64,000 nt of DNA from Lachnospiraceae bacterium (lineage in GTDB: Bacteria > Bacillota > Clostridia > Lachnospirales > Lachnospiraceae), in assembly GCA_017520425.1 (NCBI GenBank), contig JAFXFO010000001.1, positions 37,486 to 101,485 of the forward strand, given 5' to 3'. The position numbers were made by a program, and so were the translations under genes. The notes under the pieces are model-generated. The model was not told the DNA's origin. It was given only the letters and a program-made list of their open reading frames with translations, and ran no database searches. This document shows, one piece after another, positions 26,642 to 34,419 of the stretch. Position 1 is the first letter of the stretch. Each line of letters starts with the position of its first letter.

Positions 26642-27550
26642 ATGGAGAATGTAAGAGAAGAAATTGCAGAAATCATTGGAATTCAATTACCTTTGGTGGA
26701 GGAACATGTTGACTATAAGGTATTGGAAACCGTAGAAGAGGACGGCTACACCAGACAATTGATAGAGTATGCTTCCGGTGAGGATAAGGTAAGTGCCTAT
26801 TTGTTACTGCCTAAGAATTTAGGAAACAATCCGGCCATTTTAATCAATCATCAGCACAACAGAGAGCATCATTTAGGGAAAAGTGAGGTTTGTGGTCTGG
26901 CCGGGAATCCCTTGCAGGCTTTCGGACCGGAGCTTGTGAAAAAAGGTTTTGTGGTGCTGGCACCGGATTCCATCTGCTTTGAATCCAGAAGAAAGGATAC
27001 CAGTGTAGAAGGCTTTGACTTCTGGCAACATTTACATGAAATGACCTATCGTATATTGCGCGGTGAATGGCTCATGAAGAAGGTACTGGAGGATGCCATG
27101 AAGGGTATCAGTTTGCTGGCAGGCCTTCCGTATGTGGACCGGAAGCGTATCGGCACGCTGGGGCATTCTTACGGTGGGAATACGGTATTGTTTCTGACAG
27201 CCATGGATGAAAGAATATCCTTTGCCTGTGCCAGTGGAAATGCCTGCACCTATGAGCATCGTATGAAGAACGGTACGGGTATCGAATTATCCAGTGTTAT
27301 CCCCGGTTTTCACGGAAAATATGATATAGATGATTTGGTAAAATGTATCGCACCAAGAAAACTGCTTTTGGTTTCTTCAGAGGAGGATAAGTACTCCGCA
27401 GACGCACCCTACATCGTGGAAAAAGCAGGAGTGAAATATGCGCAGTTAGGTGCTTCTCAGAACTTATACCACAAGAGATATCCGGGGGCACATGCCCTGA
27501 CCGAGGAACGGTTTTGGGATATTTTGGAATGGGTGGAAAATCAGGCGTAA
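26642..27550 (+). CDS. alpha/beta hydrolase, dienelactone-hydrolase-like
   Basis: 302 residues from ATG 26642, with GGAGAGG upstream; an upstream in-frame start would overlap the previous gene. The nucleophile elbow is GTLGHSYGGNTVLF (Ser near residue 179). The oxyanion/N-terminal sheet reads YLLLPKNLGNNPAILINHQHN and a C-terminal His lies in RYPGAHALTEERF. No signal peptide, so it is cytoplasmic. Substrate unknown; related proteins include cephalosporin-C deacetylase-like esterases. Confidence 0.85.
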   Translation: MENVREEIAEIIGIQLPLVEEHVDYKVLETVEEDGYTRQLIEYASGEDKVSAYLLLPKNLGNNPAILINHQHNREHHLGKSEVCGLAGNPLQAFGPELVKKGFVVLAPDSICFESRRKDTSVEGFDFWQHLHEMTYRILRGEWLMKKVLEDAMKGISLLAGLPYVDRKRIGTLGHSYGGNTVLFLTAMDERISFACASGNACTYEHRMKNGTGIELSSVIPGFHGKYDIDDLVKCIAPRKLLLVSSEEDKYSADAPYIVEKAGVKYAQLGASQNLYHKRYPGAHALTEERFWDILEWVENQA

Positions 27551-27570
27551 GGAGCATTTGAAAGGATAAG

Positions 27571-28302
27571 ATGGCACGATATTATTGTAGTGGATTTGAT
27601 GTAGCAAATGCCTTTGGGCATGGACTGGGAGAACTGTTTCGGCAGGAACTGAAGAGTAACGGAAGTGTTGTATTTATCCCCGGCGGTGTGGAACGGGTAG
27701 AAAAAGCGAAGAATAAGACAGTCCCTGTTTTTTTAGAGCATTTGAAAAATGTGGGTATAGAGTTTGAAAAGAGCATATTGATGACACCTGAGCTTACAAA
27801 AGAACAAGCAAGGGAAGCTGTTAAGCATGCAGATATGCTTATGCTTTTGGGCGGAAATCCCTTTCAGCTAAAAGACTTTTGCGCGGAACTGGATCTGATA
27901 AAGGAACTCCGTGAGTATAAGGGGCTCATGGTAGGTCTTAGTGCCGGAGCCATGTTCATGTCAAAATACATCATTGTTACGCCCTGTAGTGAGGAATATC
28001 CTGACTTTCAGGTGGAGGAAGGTCTGAATCTGGATGGTATATCCATTTATCCCCACAACAATACGGAGGAAGAGGAATACCCTGAAAAATTGGTGTCTGG
28101 GGATGAAATCTATGTAAGAAATGATTTGCTGAAAGTGGCGGCAGAATACGGTGAGTTTTATTTGATACAGGACCATATGCGGGAAAGCGGAGAAACAGAT
28201 GTGAGTCTGATAAAGGTAACCAACGGACATGCGGAGTATTACACGGAAAACCAAGGAAAAATATGGAAGGCCACGGGAAATGGAGTAGAGAAGTTGGTAT
28301 AA
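27571..28302 (+). CDS. peptidase S51-like (dipeptidase E superfamily) protein
   Basis: 243 residues. It has the class I glutamine-amidotransferase-like fold of S51 peptidases: MLMLLGGNPFQLKDF, then the nucleophile strand MVGLSAGAMFMSKY with Ser in GLSAGA, and ISIYPHNN. Such enzymes cleave aspartyl dipeptides or related substrates in the cytoplasm. Good ribosome site and 20-bp spacing from the previous hydrolase. Confidence 0.85.
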   Translation: MARYYCSGFDVANAFGHGLGELFRQELKSNGSVVFIPGGVERVEKAKNKTVPVFLEHLKNVGIEFEKSILMTPELTKEQAREAVKHADMLMLLGGNPFQLKDFCAELDLIKELREYKGLMVGLSAGAMFMSKYIIVTPCSEEYPDFQVEEGLNLDGISIYPHNNTEEEEYPEKLVSGDEIYVRNDLLKVAAEYGEFYLIQDHMRESGETDVSLIKVTNGHAEYYTENQGKIWKATGNGVEKLV

Positions 28303-28329
28303 TCAGACGAATTCAAGGAGGTAGGTCTT

Positions 28330-28983
28330 ATGGCTTCCAATATGATACATTATGTGATTTCAAGGAGAGTAGCAGATCAGGTAGGGATAGAAGATTTAGA
28401 AAGGTTTCTTTTAGGAGCAGTGGTGGCACCGGATGCATCATCCCATTCGGATGGATCCTATGATAAGGCCCATTTTCAGGGCTGGTTACAGGACCGAACC
28501 ATGAAAGGGATTGATTTTAACCGATTTGCGGACAAGTATGGTGACGGGTTTGAAGCGGATGACTTCTATTTGGGCTATTGGTGTCATTTGATGGAGGATG
28601 CCATATGGTTTCATGATGTGGTGGATAAGTATGTCCGTATCTATACCGGTGAAGTGAAGAAGGCATATTACCAAAAGGGATATAAAGACTATGAGAGGCT
28701 GAATTATCTGCTTTTGAAAGAGTATGGCTTACAGAGTCTTACATTTCTAAGTAGAAAGGTTCCGGTAGAGGAAGTGCGACAGGATTTGGTTGAAGCAATG
28801 ATAGAGTCGGTAAAGAGCTATTTTGCGGTTACATCTTGTAAGAAGGAGGAACTGGAGCTTTATACCTGGGAAGTGATAACCGCTTATATCGATAAGTGTG
28901 TGCAGGTTTGTGCAGAAGAGATAGAAAAGTGGAAAATGGGGAAAGAAAACAGGCCGGCAAAGCAGTATTATGTGAAGGCTTAG
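28330..28983 (+). CDS. putative metal-dependent hydrolase, zinc phospholipase C-like
   Basis: 217 residues. His and Asp positions resemble the zinc-dependent phospholipase C/nuclease fold: MIHYVISRRVADQVG, GAVVAPDASSHSD, and YLGYWCHLMEDAIWFHDVV. No signal peptide is visible, unlike secreted phospholipases. The identification rests on a loose pattern and could be wrong; it is at least a conserved cytoplasmic protein within the run of small enzymes. AAGGAGG precedes the ATG. Confidence 0.55.
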   Translation: MASNMIHYVISRRVADQVGIEDLERFLLGAVVAPDASSHSDGSYDKAHFQGWLQDRTMKGIDFNRFADKYGDGFEADDFYLGYWCHLMEDAIWFHDVVDKYVRIYTGEVKKAYYQKGYKDYERLNYLLLKEYGLQSLTFLSRKVPVEEVRQDLVEAMIESVKSYFAVTSCKKEELELYTWEVITAYIDKCVQVCAEEIEKWKMGKENRPAKQYYVKA

Positions 28984-29009
28984 TTGAACGTGAAAGAGGA
29001 GAAAATACC

Positions 29010-29447
29010 ATGATACGAGAAGCAAAAAAGGAAGATTTACAGGCTCTTTTAGAGCTGTATTTATATTTACATGAGAAAGAAGTACCACAGGACAGTGAGC
29101 ATTTACAAAGGACCTGGGAGCAGATTATCACCGACCCGGCCCACCATTTAATCGTATGTGAGGTGGAGGAGAAAATCGTGGCTTCCTGTGTTTGTGTCAT
29201 CATCCCCAATCTGACCAGAAATGTCAGACCTTATGCCTTTGTGGAAAATGTAGTAACCCATGAGGACTATCGGGGCAAAGGCTATGCCACGGATTGTCTT
29301 AACTACGCTAAGAAAATTGCAGAAGAAAACAACTGCTATAAGATGATGCTGCTGACCGGTTCCAAGGAGGAAAAGACACTGAATTTCTATAAGAATGCCG
29401 GGTATAATAGTGCGGATAAGACGGCGTTTATACAGTGGATTGAATAG
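29010..29447 (+). CDS. GNAT-family N-acetyltransferase
   Basis: 145 residues from the ATG at 29010, preceded by GAGGAG. The acetyl-CoA site is VVTHEDYRGKGYATDCLNYA and the C-terminal part is MMLLTGSKEEKTLNFYKNAGY, both typical of GNAT enzymes. The acceptor substrate is unknown. Confidence 0.93.
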   Translation: MIREAKKEDLQALLELYLYLHEKEVPQDSEHLQRTWEQIITDPAHHLIVCEVEEKIVASCVCVIIPNLTRNVRPYAFVENVVTHEDYRGKGYATDCLNYAKKIAEENNCYKMMLLTGSKEEKTLNFYKNAGYNSADKTAFIQWIE

Positions 29448-29475
29448 CAAATAAATAGTATTTGGAGGAAAAAAG

Positions 29476-29973
29476 ATGGTTAGCCCACAGGGAGAAAAAA
29501 GAATCTCTAAGATTGATACTTACCTAAACTGTGCGGAGGTGTTTGCTTACAGAAGCACCTGTCTGAAACGCAAATACGGTGCAGTGATTGTGAAGGATGA
29601 TGTGGTCATATCTACCGGATATAATGGTGCGCCAAGGGGATTTGAGAACTGTTGCGACATCGGGAAATGTCCCAGGATAGAGAAGGATCTGCATCAGGGG
29701 GAAGGATATGGAATGTGTCGTGCCATTCATGCAGAGGCCAATGCTTTATTAAACTGTTCCAGGCAGCAGACCATGGGTGCTGATTTGTATCTGACAGGCA
29801 TCAATCCTAAGGACAACTCCATCCATTGTGCCAAGCCCTGCCCGTTGTGTGCCAGAAGTATCATTCAGGCAGGCATCAACAATGTGTACCTCCGCGTAGG
29901 CGAGGGTGCGGACAATTACGAAGTGGTAGCAGCCAAGGATTTGAAATGGGTGCAGGAAGCAGGGGAAGTATAG
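29476..29973 (+). CDS. dCMP deaminase family protein
   Basis: 165 residues. The zinc-site motifs are HAEANALL (His plus catalytic Glu) and PCPLCARSIIQAGI (two Cys), giving the deoxycytidylate deaminase (ComEB-like) pattern. An extra Cys cluster (CCDIGKCPR) is common in that group. It converts dCMP to dUMP for dTTP synthesis. GGAGG ribosome site. Neighbouring NUDIX and MazG-like genes also act on nucleotides, so part of this run may serve nucleotide-pool sanitation. Confidence 0.92.
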   Translation: MVSPQGEKRISKIDTYLNCAEVFAYRSTCLKRKYGAVIVKDDVVISTGYNGAPRGFENCCDIGKCPRIEKDLHQGEGYGMCRAIHAEANALLNCSRQQTMGADLYLTGINPKDNSIHCAKPCPLCARSIIQAGINNVYLRVGEGADNYEVVAAKDLKWVQEAGEV

Positions 29974-29977
29974 AAAG

Positions 29978-30427
29978 ATGACAGTGGTAAAGTTTTACGA
30001 AGAAATAGATGATTCTTTGCTGAAGTTTGCAGTGATTATTGCCAAATATCAGGGGAAATGGGTCTTTTGTAAGCATAAAGAACGTGATACCTTAGAGGTG
30101 CCCGGCGGACATCGGGAGCCGGGGGAAACCATTGAAGAAACCGCAAGGCGGGAACTGTACGAAGAAACAGGAGCTATTCGGTATACTATAGAGCCCATAG
30201 GAATTTATTCCATGACTTCACCCCATGACTTTGAGGGTGTGGAGACTTTCGGGAAATTGTTTTTTGCCCGGGTGGAGGAGCTGGAACCTGAGCTACATAG
30301 TGAAATGGAAAAGGTTGTAATAATGGATGAATTGCCCACAAATTGGAGGTATCCGGATGTTTATCCGTTGCTACTGGAGTTTGGGGAGAAGAGGATGAAG
30401 GACATAGTTATGAGGAGCCGGAAATGA
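29978..30427 (+). CDS. NUDIX hydrolase
   Basis: 149 residues with a complete Nudix box, GGHREPGETIEETARRELYEETGA (residues about 43-66), preceded by ...HKERDTLEVP. It hydrolyses a nucleoside diphosphate linked to another group; the specific substrate is not readable. It begins 4 bp after the deaminase stop and overlaps the next gene by 4 bp. Confidence 0.95.
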   Translation: MTVVKFYEEIDDSLLKFAVIIAKYQGKWVFCKHKERDTLEVPGGHREPGETIEETARRELYEETGAIRYTIEPIGIYSMTSPHDFEGVETFGKLFFARVEELEPELHSEMEKVVIMDELPTNWRYPDVYPLLLEFGEKRMKDIVMRSRK

Positions 30428-30975
30428 ACCATCAAGGAACAAAAGCATTACAAACAGAGCGGCTGGCATTACGTCGCTTTCGACTGGAAGATGCAGAAGC
30501 ATTTTATCAGAATGTAACATCCGACAGTAAAGTGAATACATTTTTGACTTGGTCTCTTCATAAGAGTGTGGAGGAAACTAGAGAATTGTTAACCGGCTGG
30601 GTGGAGCGTTATGAAAACCCGGAACGTTATTGCTGGGCAATCGTCCTAAAAGAGAATGATCAACTAATCGGTACCATAGCAGCACCCACTATCAAAAATC
30701 GTACAGAGACGGCAGAGGTGACCTATTGTATCGGCAGCGCATGGTGGGGACTTGGGATTGTGACGGAAGCCTTGAAGGAGGTTATTACTTATCTGTTTGA
30801 AGTAGTACAGGTCAATCGAATTGAGGCCGGGTACGATGTAAATAATCCGGCATCCGGCAGAGTCCTTGAAAAAGTTGGAATGCAAAAGGAAGGTGTCCTT
30901 CGGAAAGCCGGAAGGAATAACCAAGGACTGTTTGATTTGGCGTTTTGTGCCATATTAAGGGGCGATTCCATATAA
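30424..30975 (+). CDS. GNAT-family N-acetyltransferase (RimJ/RimL-like)
   Basis: 183 residues from the ATG at 30424, which overlaps the NUDIX stop (ATGA). N-terminal LQTERLALRRFRLEDAEAFYQN and C-terminal WWGLGIVTEALKEVITYLFEV plus NPASGRVLEKVGMQKEGVLRKA are typical of ribosomal-protein-alanine-acetyltransferase-like enzymes. The actual target is unknown. About 267 bp of AT-rich sequence without a recognisable gene follows. Confidence 0.93.
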   Translation: MNHQGTKALQTERLALRRFRLEDAEAFYQNVTSDSKVNTFLTWSLHKSVEETRELLTGWVERYENPERYCWAIVLKENDQLIGTIAAPTIKNRTETAEVTYCIGSAWWGLGIVTEALKEVITYLFEVVQVNRIEAGYDVNNPASGRVLEKVGMQKEGVLRKAGRNNQGLFDLAFCAILRGDSI

Positions 30976-31242
30976 AAAACAAGATTTTTTTGATTGGAAG
31001 ATGAGGAACTATAATATGAAAAATGCTGAAGTATCTATACCAAAATAATTCTCAAAATAGTATCCGTTTTAGTCCTGAAAACAGTGGATTATAGCTGAAT
31101 TTGGCAATGAGAAGTATCTATATGAAAGAAATTGGTTATTTCGTATCCATATTATGATAAAATGTGGTACTATATATCAGAAAATGAACAAAAAGGTACT
31201 TTGACGCCCAAACAGCCATAATGGTAAGAGGAGGAGAAATAG

Positions 31243-31569
31243 ATGACCATCAATGAATATCAGAAATTAGCTATGACTACATTAAATCCGGACTTAAATA
31301 AAAAGGATGTGCTTATCAATGGTGTCATGGGCTTGTGCGGTGAGTCAGGGGAATGCATCGATATCGTAAAAAGGCATTTGGCCCAGGGACATGAACTGGA
31401 TAGGGATAATTTGATAAAGGAATTGGGAGATGTCGCCTGGTATCTGGCTGAAACAGCTTTTGCACTGGATGTGGAGCTGGAGGAAGTGTTCATCCGCAAC
31501 ATAGAGAAGCTGAAAAAACGCTATCCGGAAGGTTTTAGCAGGTCGAAATCCATCAATAGACAAGAATAG
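31243..31569 (+). CDS. MazG-like nucleotide pyrophosphohydrolase
   Basis: 108 residues, single MazG-type domain. The metal-binding helix pattern is GLCGESGECIDIVKRH followed by IKELGDVAWYLAETAFALD, the EXXE...EXXD arrangement of all-alpha NTP pyrophosphatases. It probably removes non-canonical NTPs. AGGAGGAG ribosome site. Located 10 bp before the next hypothetical gene and likely co-transcribed with it and proC. Confidence 0.9.
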   Translation: MTINEYQKLAMTTLNPDLNKKDVLINGVMGLCGESGECIDIVKRHLAQGHELDRDNLIKELGDVAWYLAETAFALDVELEEVFIRNIEKLKKRYPEGFSRSKSINRQE

Positions 31570-31578
31570 GAGGCGACC

Positions 31579-32130
31579 ATGTACCTATACCATTGTTTTG
31601 AAAAATCCATAGGTCCCTTCCGCAATCTGTCCGACCTATCCGTGGAGGAAGCGAAAGAGGTTGTGAGGAGGGTGAAGGAAGAGCGGCCCGGCACCCAATG
31701 TGCAAGCCGGCATGACAAATATGTGGAGTACAGACGCAACTGTGAAAATATTTTACGGACTGAATTCGCAAAAAAGGGTGGAAAAATGGACCGATTTGTG
31801 CCACATTATATGACAGTGGAGTTAAGTCCGTGGATGACTACCTGGTTTGAGGATGGTGACTACCTGAAGATTCCCGTTGAGGAGTTTGATTTGTCCACAT
31901 TATCCTTTACCTATGGGGATTCCATGCCGAATTGGGGCGTAAAGGATGACAAGGAGTATCGGGGCAAGCTTTATACTTACGAGGAAATCCTGAAGGTCAT
32001 AGAGAAATACGGATTGCCCCAGGACTGGAATGATGACGGCAAATACGGACCGGAGCGTTATATCGAGGTCCAGGTTTGGAGTGACGAAACCGTGAAAAAA
32101 TATATGAATTATGGAGGAGAGAAAATATGA
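31579..32130 (+). CDS. conserved hypothetical protein
   Basis: 183 residues, no recognised domain. Soluble, charged, rich in Tyr and Trp, with no signal peptide or membrane segment. Notable segments are CFEKSIGPFRNLSDLSVEEA and HYMTVELSPWMTTWFEDGDY. AGGAGG precedes the ATG and the stop overlaps proC by 4 bp, so it is translationally coupled to proline synthesis. I do not know its function. Confidence 0.75.
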   Translation: MYLYHCFEKSIGPFRNLSDLSVEEAKEVVRRVKEERPGTQCASRHDKYVEYRRNCENILRTEFAKKGGKMDRFVPHYMTVELSPWMTTWFEDGDYLKIPVEEFDLSTLSFTYGDSMPNWGVKDDKEYRGKLYTYEEILKVIEKYGLPQDWNDDGKYGPERYIEVQVWSDETVKKYMNYGGEKI

Positions 32131-32924
32131 AATTAGGTTTTATCGGACTGGGCAATATGGCAAGTGCCATGATTGGCGGTATGTTAAAGAAAGGATTGGT
32201 AAACAGTCAGGATATCATCGGTTCGGATGTGAGTGAAGCAGGACGTGCCAAGGCAGCGGAGCAATTTGGCATCGAAGCCTGTGCAGACAATAAAAAAGTA
32301 GCAGCAGGGGCTGATGTACTGTTCTTTGCAGTGAAGCCTATTTTCCTGCCGGAAGTACTGGCAGAAATTGCCGATTCCGTAAAGGAAAATACGGTTATGG
32401 TAAGTATCGTAGCCGGCAAGAGTATTGACTTTATTCAGCAGGGAATGGGTGGTAAATCTAGGAAAATTGTCCGCTGTATGCCCAATACACCTGCCCTGGT
32501 AGGGGAAGGATGCACCGGTGTTTGTGCCAGTGAAAGTGTAACAAAAGAAGAATTGTCTCAGGTGCTGAATCTGCTTCAAAGCTTTGGTGTGGCACAGGAA
32601 GTGCCGGAGCGTTTGATGGATGCAGTAGTGGCTGTCAGCGGTAGCTCACCGGCTTATGTATTCCTGTTTATTGAGGCCATGGCAGACGCGGCAGTAGCGG
32701 CGGGAATGCCCAGAAATCAGGCCTATACCTTTGCCGCACAGGCAGTACTTGGCAGTGCCAAAATGGTATTGGAAACAGGCAAGCATCCCGGAGAATTAAA
32801 GGACATGGTATGCTCTCCCGGAGGTACTACCATCGATGCCGTAAAGGTGTTGGAGCAGAAAGGATTTCGTGCTGCAGTGATGGATGCCATGGAGGCATGT
32901 GTCGAAAAGTCAAAGAATTTGTAA
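32127..32924 (+). CDS. proC: pyrroline-5-carboxylate reductase
   Basis: 265 residues, typical ProC length. The N-terminal Rossmann motif is MKLGFIGLGNMASAMIGGML, with VLFFAVKPIFLPEVL and KIVRCMPNTPALVGEG in the NAD(P) domain. The C-terminal dimerisation and active-site segment VAVSGSSPAYVFLFIEAMADAAV plus CSPGGTTIDAVKVLE is diagnostic. It performs the last step of proline synthesis. Overlaps the upstream hypothetical gene by 4 bp. Confidence 0.98.
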   Translation: MKLGFIGLGNMASAMIGGMLKKGLVNSQDIIGSDVSEAGRAKAAEQFGIEACADNKKVAAGADVLFFAVKPIFLPEVLAEIADSVKENTVMVSIVAGKSIDFIQQGMGGKSRKIVRCMPNTPALVGEGCTGVCASESVTKEELSQVLNLLQSFGVAQEVPERLMDAVVAVSGSSPAYVFLFIEAMADAAVAAGMPRNQAYTFAAQAVLGSAKMVLETGKHPGELKDMVCSPGGTTIDAVKVLEQKGFRAAVMDAMEACVEKSKNL

Positions 32925-32948
32925 AGATTTCTGAATATTTTTTCTTTG

Positions 32949-32977
32949 TTGACAAAGTAAAATCTATTTGCTATTAT
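32949..32977 (+). promoter_or_regulatory. promoter of the cell wall hydrolase gene
   Basis: TTGACA (32949-32954), 17-bp spacer, TATTAT (32972-32977), about 107 bp before the start codon. Confidence 0.8.
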
Positions 32978-33083
32978 GTGCCTCGGTAACAAATTTAACA
33001 ATGTTGTAATAAATTCCGCCAAATATTGTTAAAATATTAAGGAGTAAAATTACAATAAAGAGCTATTTGTTTGGAGGTAAAAA

Positions 33084-34160
33084 ATGGCAAGAAGCAGAAG
33101 GCTGCTTGTCACTGTGATGGGACTGATTGTTTCTTTATGTCTCACTAGTGTGATGGGCATGACCGTGGAAGCTGGCAGCAATCGTAATTACCTGGATTCA
33201 TTAAACGGCGGTGTGGCGGCCCTGCTGAGTATGGAAAATGACAACGCAGCAGAACTGATTAATACCACAATGGAAGAAATAAGTCAGAAGGCATCAGAAC
33301 AAATCGATGTCTCCACATTGGTGATGGCCAATGTAAGAAATGCTCTGAATGTCAGAGCAGAAGCCAGCGGAAATTCAAAAAAAGTAGGAAAGTTGTATAA
33401 GGATTGCGGAGGTCAAATCCTGGAACAAAAGGATGGATGGACCAAATTACAATCCGGCAACCTGATTGGTTGGGCAAAGGATGAATACCTGTTATTCGGC
33501 GAAGAGGCAAAGGCCCTTGCTGAGAGCGTGGGAAGAACCATTGCGGTGACCAATGCAGATGCACTCAATATTCGTAAAGAAGCTCATGAAGAGGCAGAGG
33601 TACTCAGCGTAGTATCCAAGGGAGAGATCTTCGATGTGACTTTGGTAGAGGAAAACGGATGGGTGCGTATTGAGTATGAAGGACAGGATGCCTTTGTACT
33701 GAGTGAGTTTGTGGACTTGGAATTCAAGCTTGATTATGGCGAAACCAATGAAGAAATCAAAGCTCGTAAGGACGCAGACCGTGAAGCAAAGAGATATGTA
33801 AATTATGGTGAATATACAACAGATGAGGAGACTCTGATGCTCCTGGCAGCGCTGATTCACTGCGAAGCAGGCGGTGAACCTTATGAAGGTCAGGTGGCAG
33901 TTGGTGCGGTGGTAATGAACCGAGTAAGAAGCAAGGCATACCCCGATACCATTCGCGGAGTTATCTATGCATCCGGTCAGTTCTCCCCCGCTATGAGCGG
34001 CAAGGTAGACCGTGTATTGGCATCCGGTAAGATTTATCCCAGCTGTATCCAGGCAGCAGAGGAAGCTTTATCCGGTGTATCCAATGTAGGCGATTTGACC
34101 CACTTTAGAAGAAATGACGGACGTGATGGTTTGGTAATCGGAAACCATGTGTTCCACTAG
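33084..34160 (+). CDS. secreted cell wall hydrolase with two SH3 domains (SleB family)
   Basis: 358 residues. A signal peptide (LLVTVMGLIVSLCLTSVMGMTVEA) is followed by two bacterial SH3 repeats (NVRNALNVRAEASGNSKKVG and TNADALNIRKEAHEEAEVL). The C-terminal Hydrolase_2 domain reads LLAALIHCEAGGEPYEGQVAVGAV, MNRVRSK and FSPAMSGKVDRV. The fold is that of SleB-type lytic transglycosylases; the Glu in HCEAGGE is the likely catalytic residue. It may act in spore cortex or vegetative wall turnover; the SH3 domains rather than PG_binding_1 favour vegetative use. Confidence 0.9.
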   Translation: MARSRRLLVTVMGLIVSLCLTSVMGMTVEAGSNRNYLDSLNGGVAALLSMENDNAAELINTTMEEISQKASEQIDVSTLVMANVRNALNVRAEASGNSKKVGKLYKDCGGQILEQKDGWTKLQSGNLIGWAKDEYLLFGEEAKALAESVGRTIAVTNADALNIRKEAHEEAEVLSVVSKGEIFDVTLVEENGWVRIEYEGQDAFVLSEFVDLEFKLDYGETNEEIKARKDADREAKRYVNYGEYTTDEETLMLLAALIHCEAGGEPYEGQVAVGAVVMNRVRSKAYPDTIRGVIYASGQFSPAMSGKVDRVLASGKIYPSCIQAAEEALSGVSNVGDLTHFRRNDGRDGLVIGNHVFH

Positions 34161-34183
34161 AAAAGTTAACGTAAAACAGAAGC

Positions 34184-34350
34184 AGGTCCCGCTGCACGAC
34201 GCGGGCACTATATATCCTATTCGGACCCGCTCTCGCTTGTGAAAGGCGTAGCGGTTCTAAGCTCGAAAAGACCTCGCTAAGAACCGACGTCTTTCAGGGT
34301 TACCTCATTAGGATATATAGTGCCGCATCGTGTAGCGGGACTTTTTTTCT
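34184..34350 (+). repeat. nested inverted-repeat element ending in a T run
   Basis: Outer arms 34184-34220 and 34307-34342 pair almost fully (TCCCGCTGCACGACGCGG with CCGCATCGTGTAGCGGGA, then CACTATATATCCTA with TAGGATATATAGTG). An inner arm pair runs about 34239-34262 with 34275-34295 (GGTTCTAAGC against GCTAAGAACC, TGAAAGGCG against CGTCTTTCA). Seven T follow, so it can act as a very large terminator for the hydrolase gene. The design resembles the element at 6879-7246 though the sequence differs. Confidence 0.8.
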
Positions 34351-34369
34351 AGCGCTAACTTCCCCAAAC

Positions 34370-34398
34370 TTGACACCTCCCCTCCATTAAAATATAAT
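34370..34398 (+). promoter_or_regulatory. consensus sigma-A promoter
   Basis: TTGACA (34370-34375), 17-bp spacer, TATAAT (34393-34398): a perfect consensus promoter 22 bp before the membrane-protein start codon. Confidence 0.9.
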
Positions 34399-34419
34399 CG
34401 AAACATAGGGGGGTGAATT

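Noticed and set aside
30976-31242. Hidden gene or promoter in the 267-bp gap before the MazG-like gene
   Set aside because: Only short AT-rich frames and imperfect promoter-like boxes with wrong spacing are present; nothing supportable.
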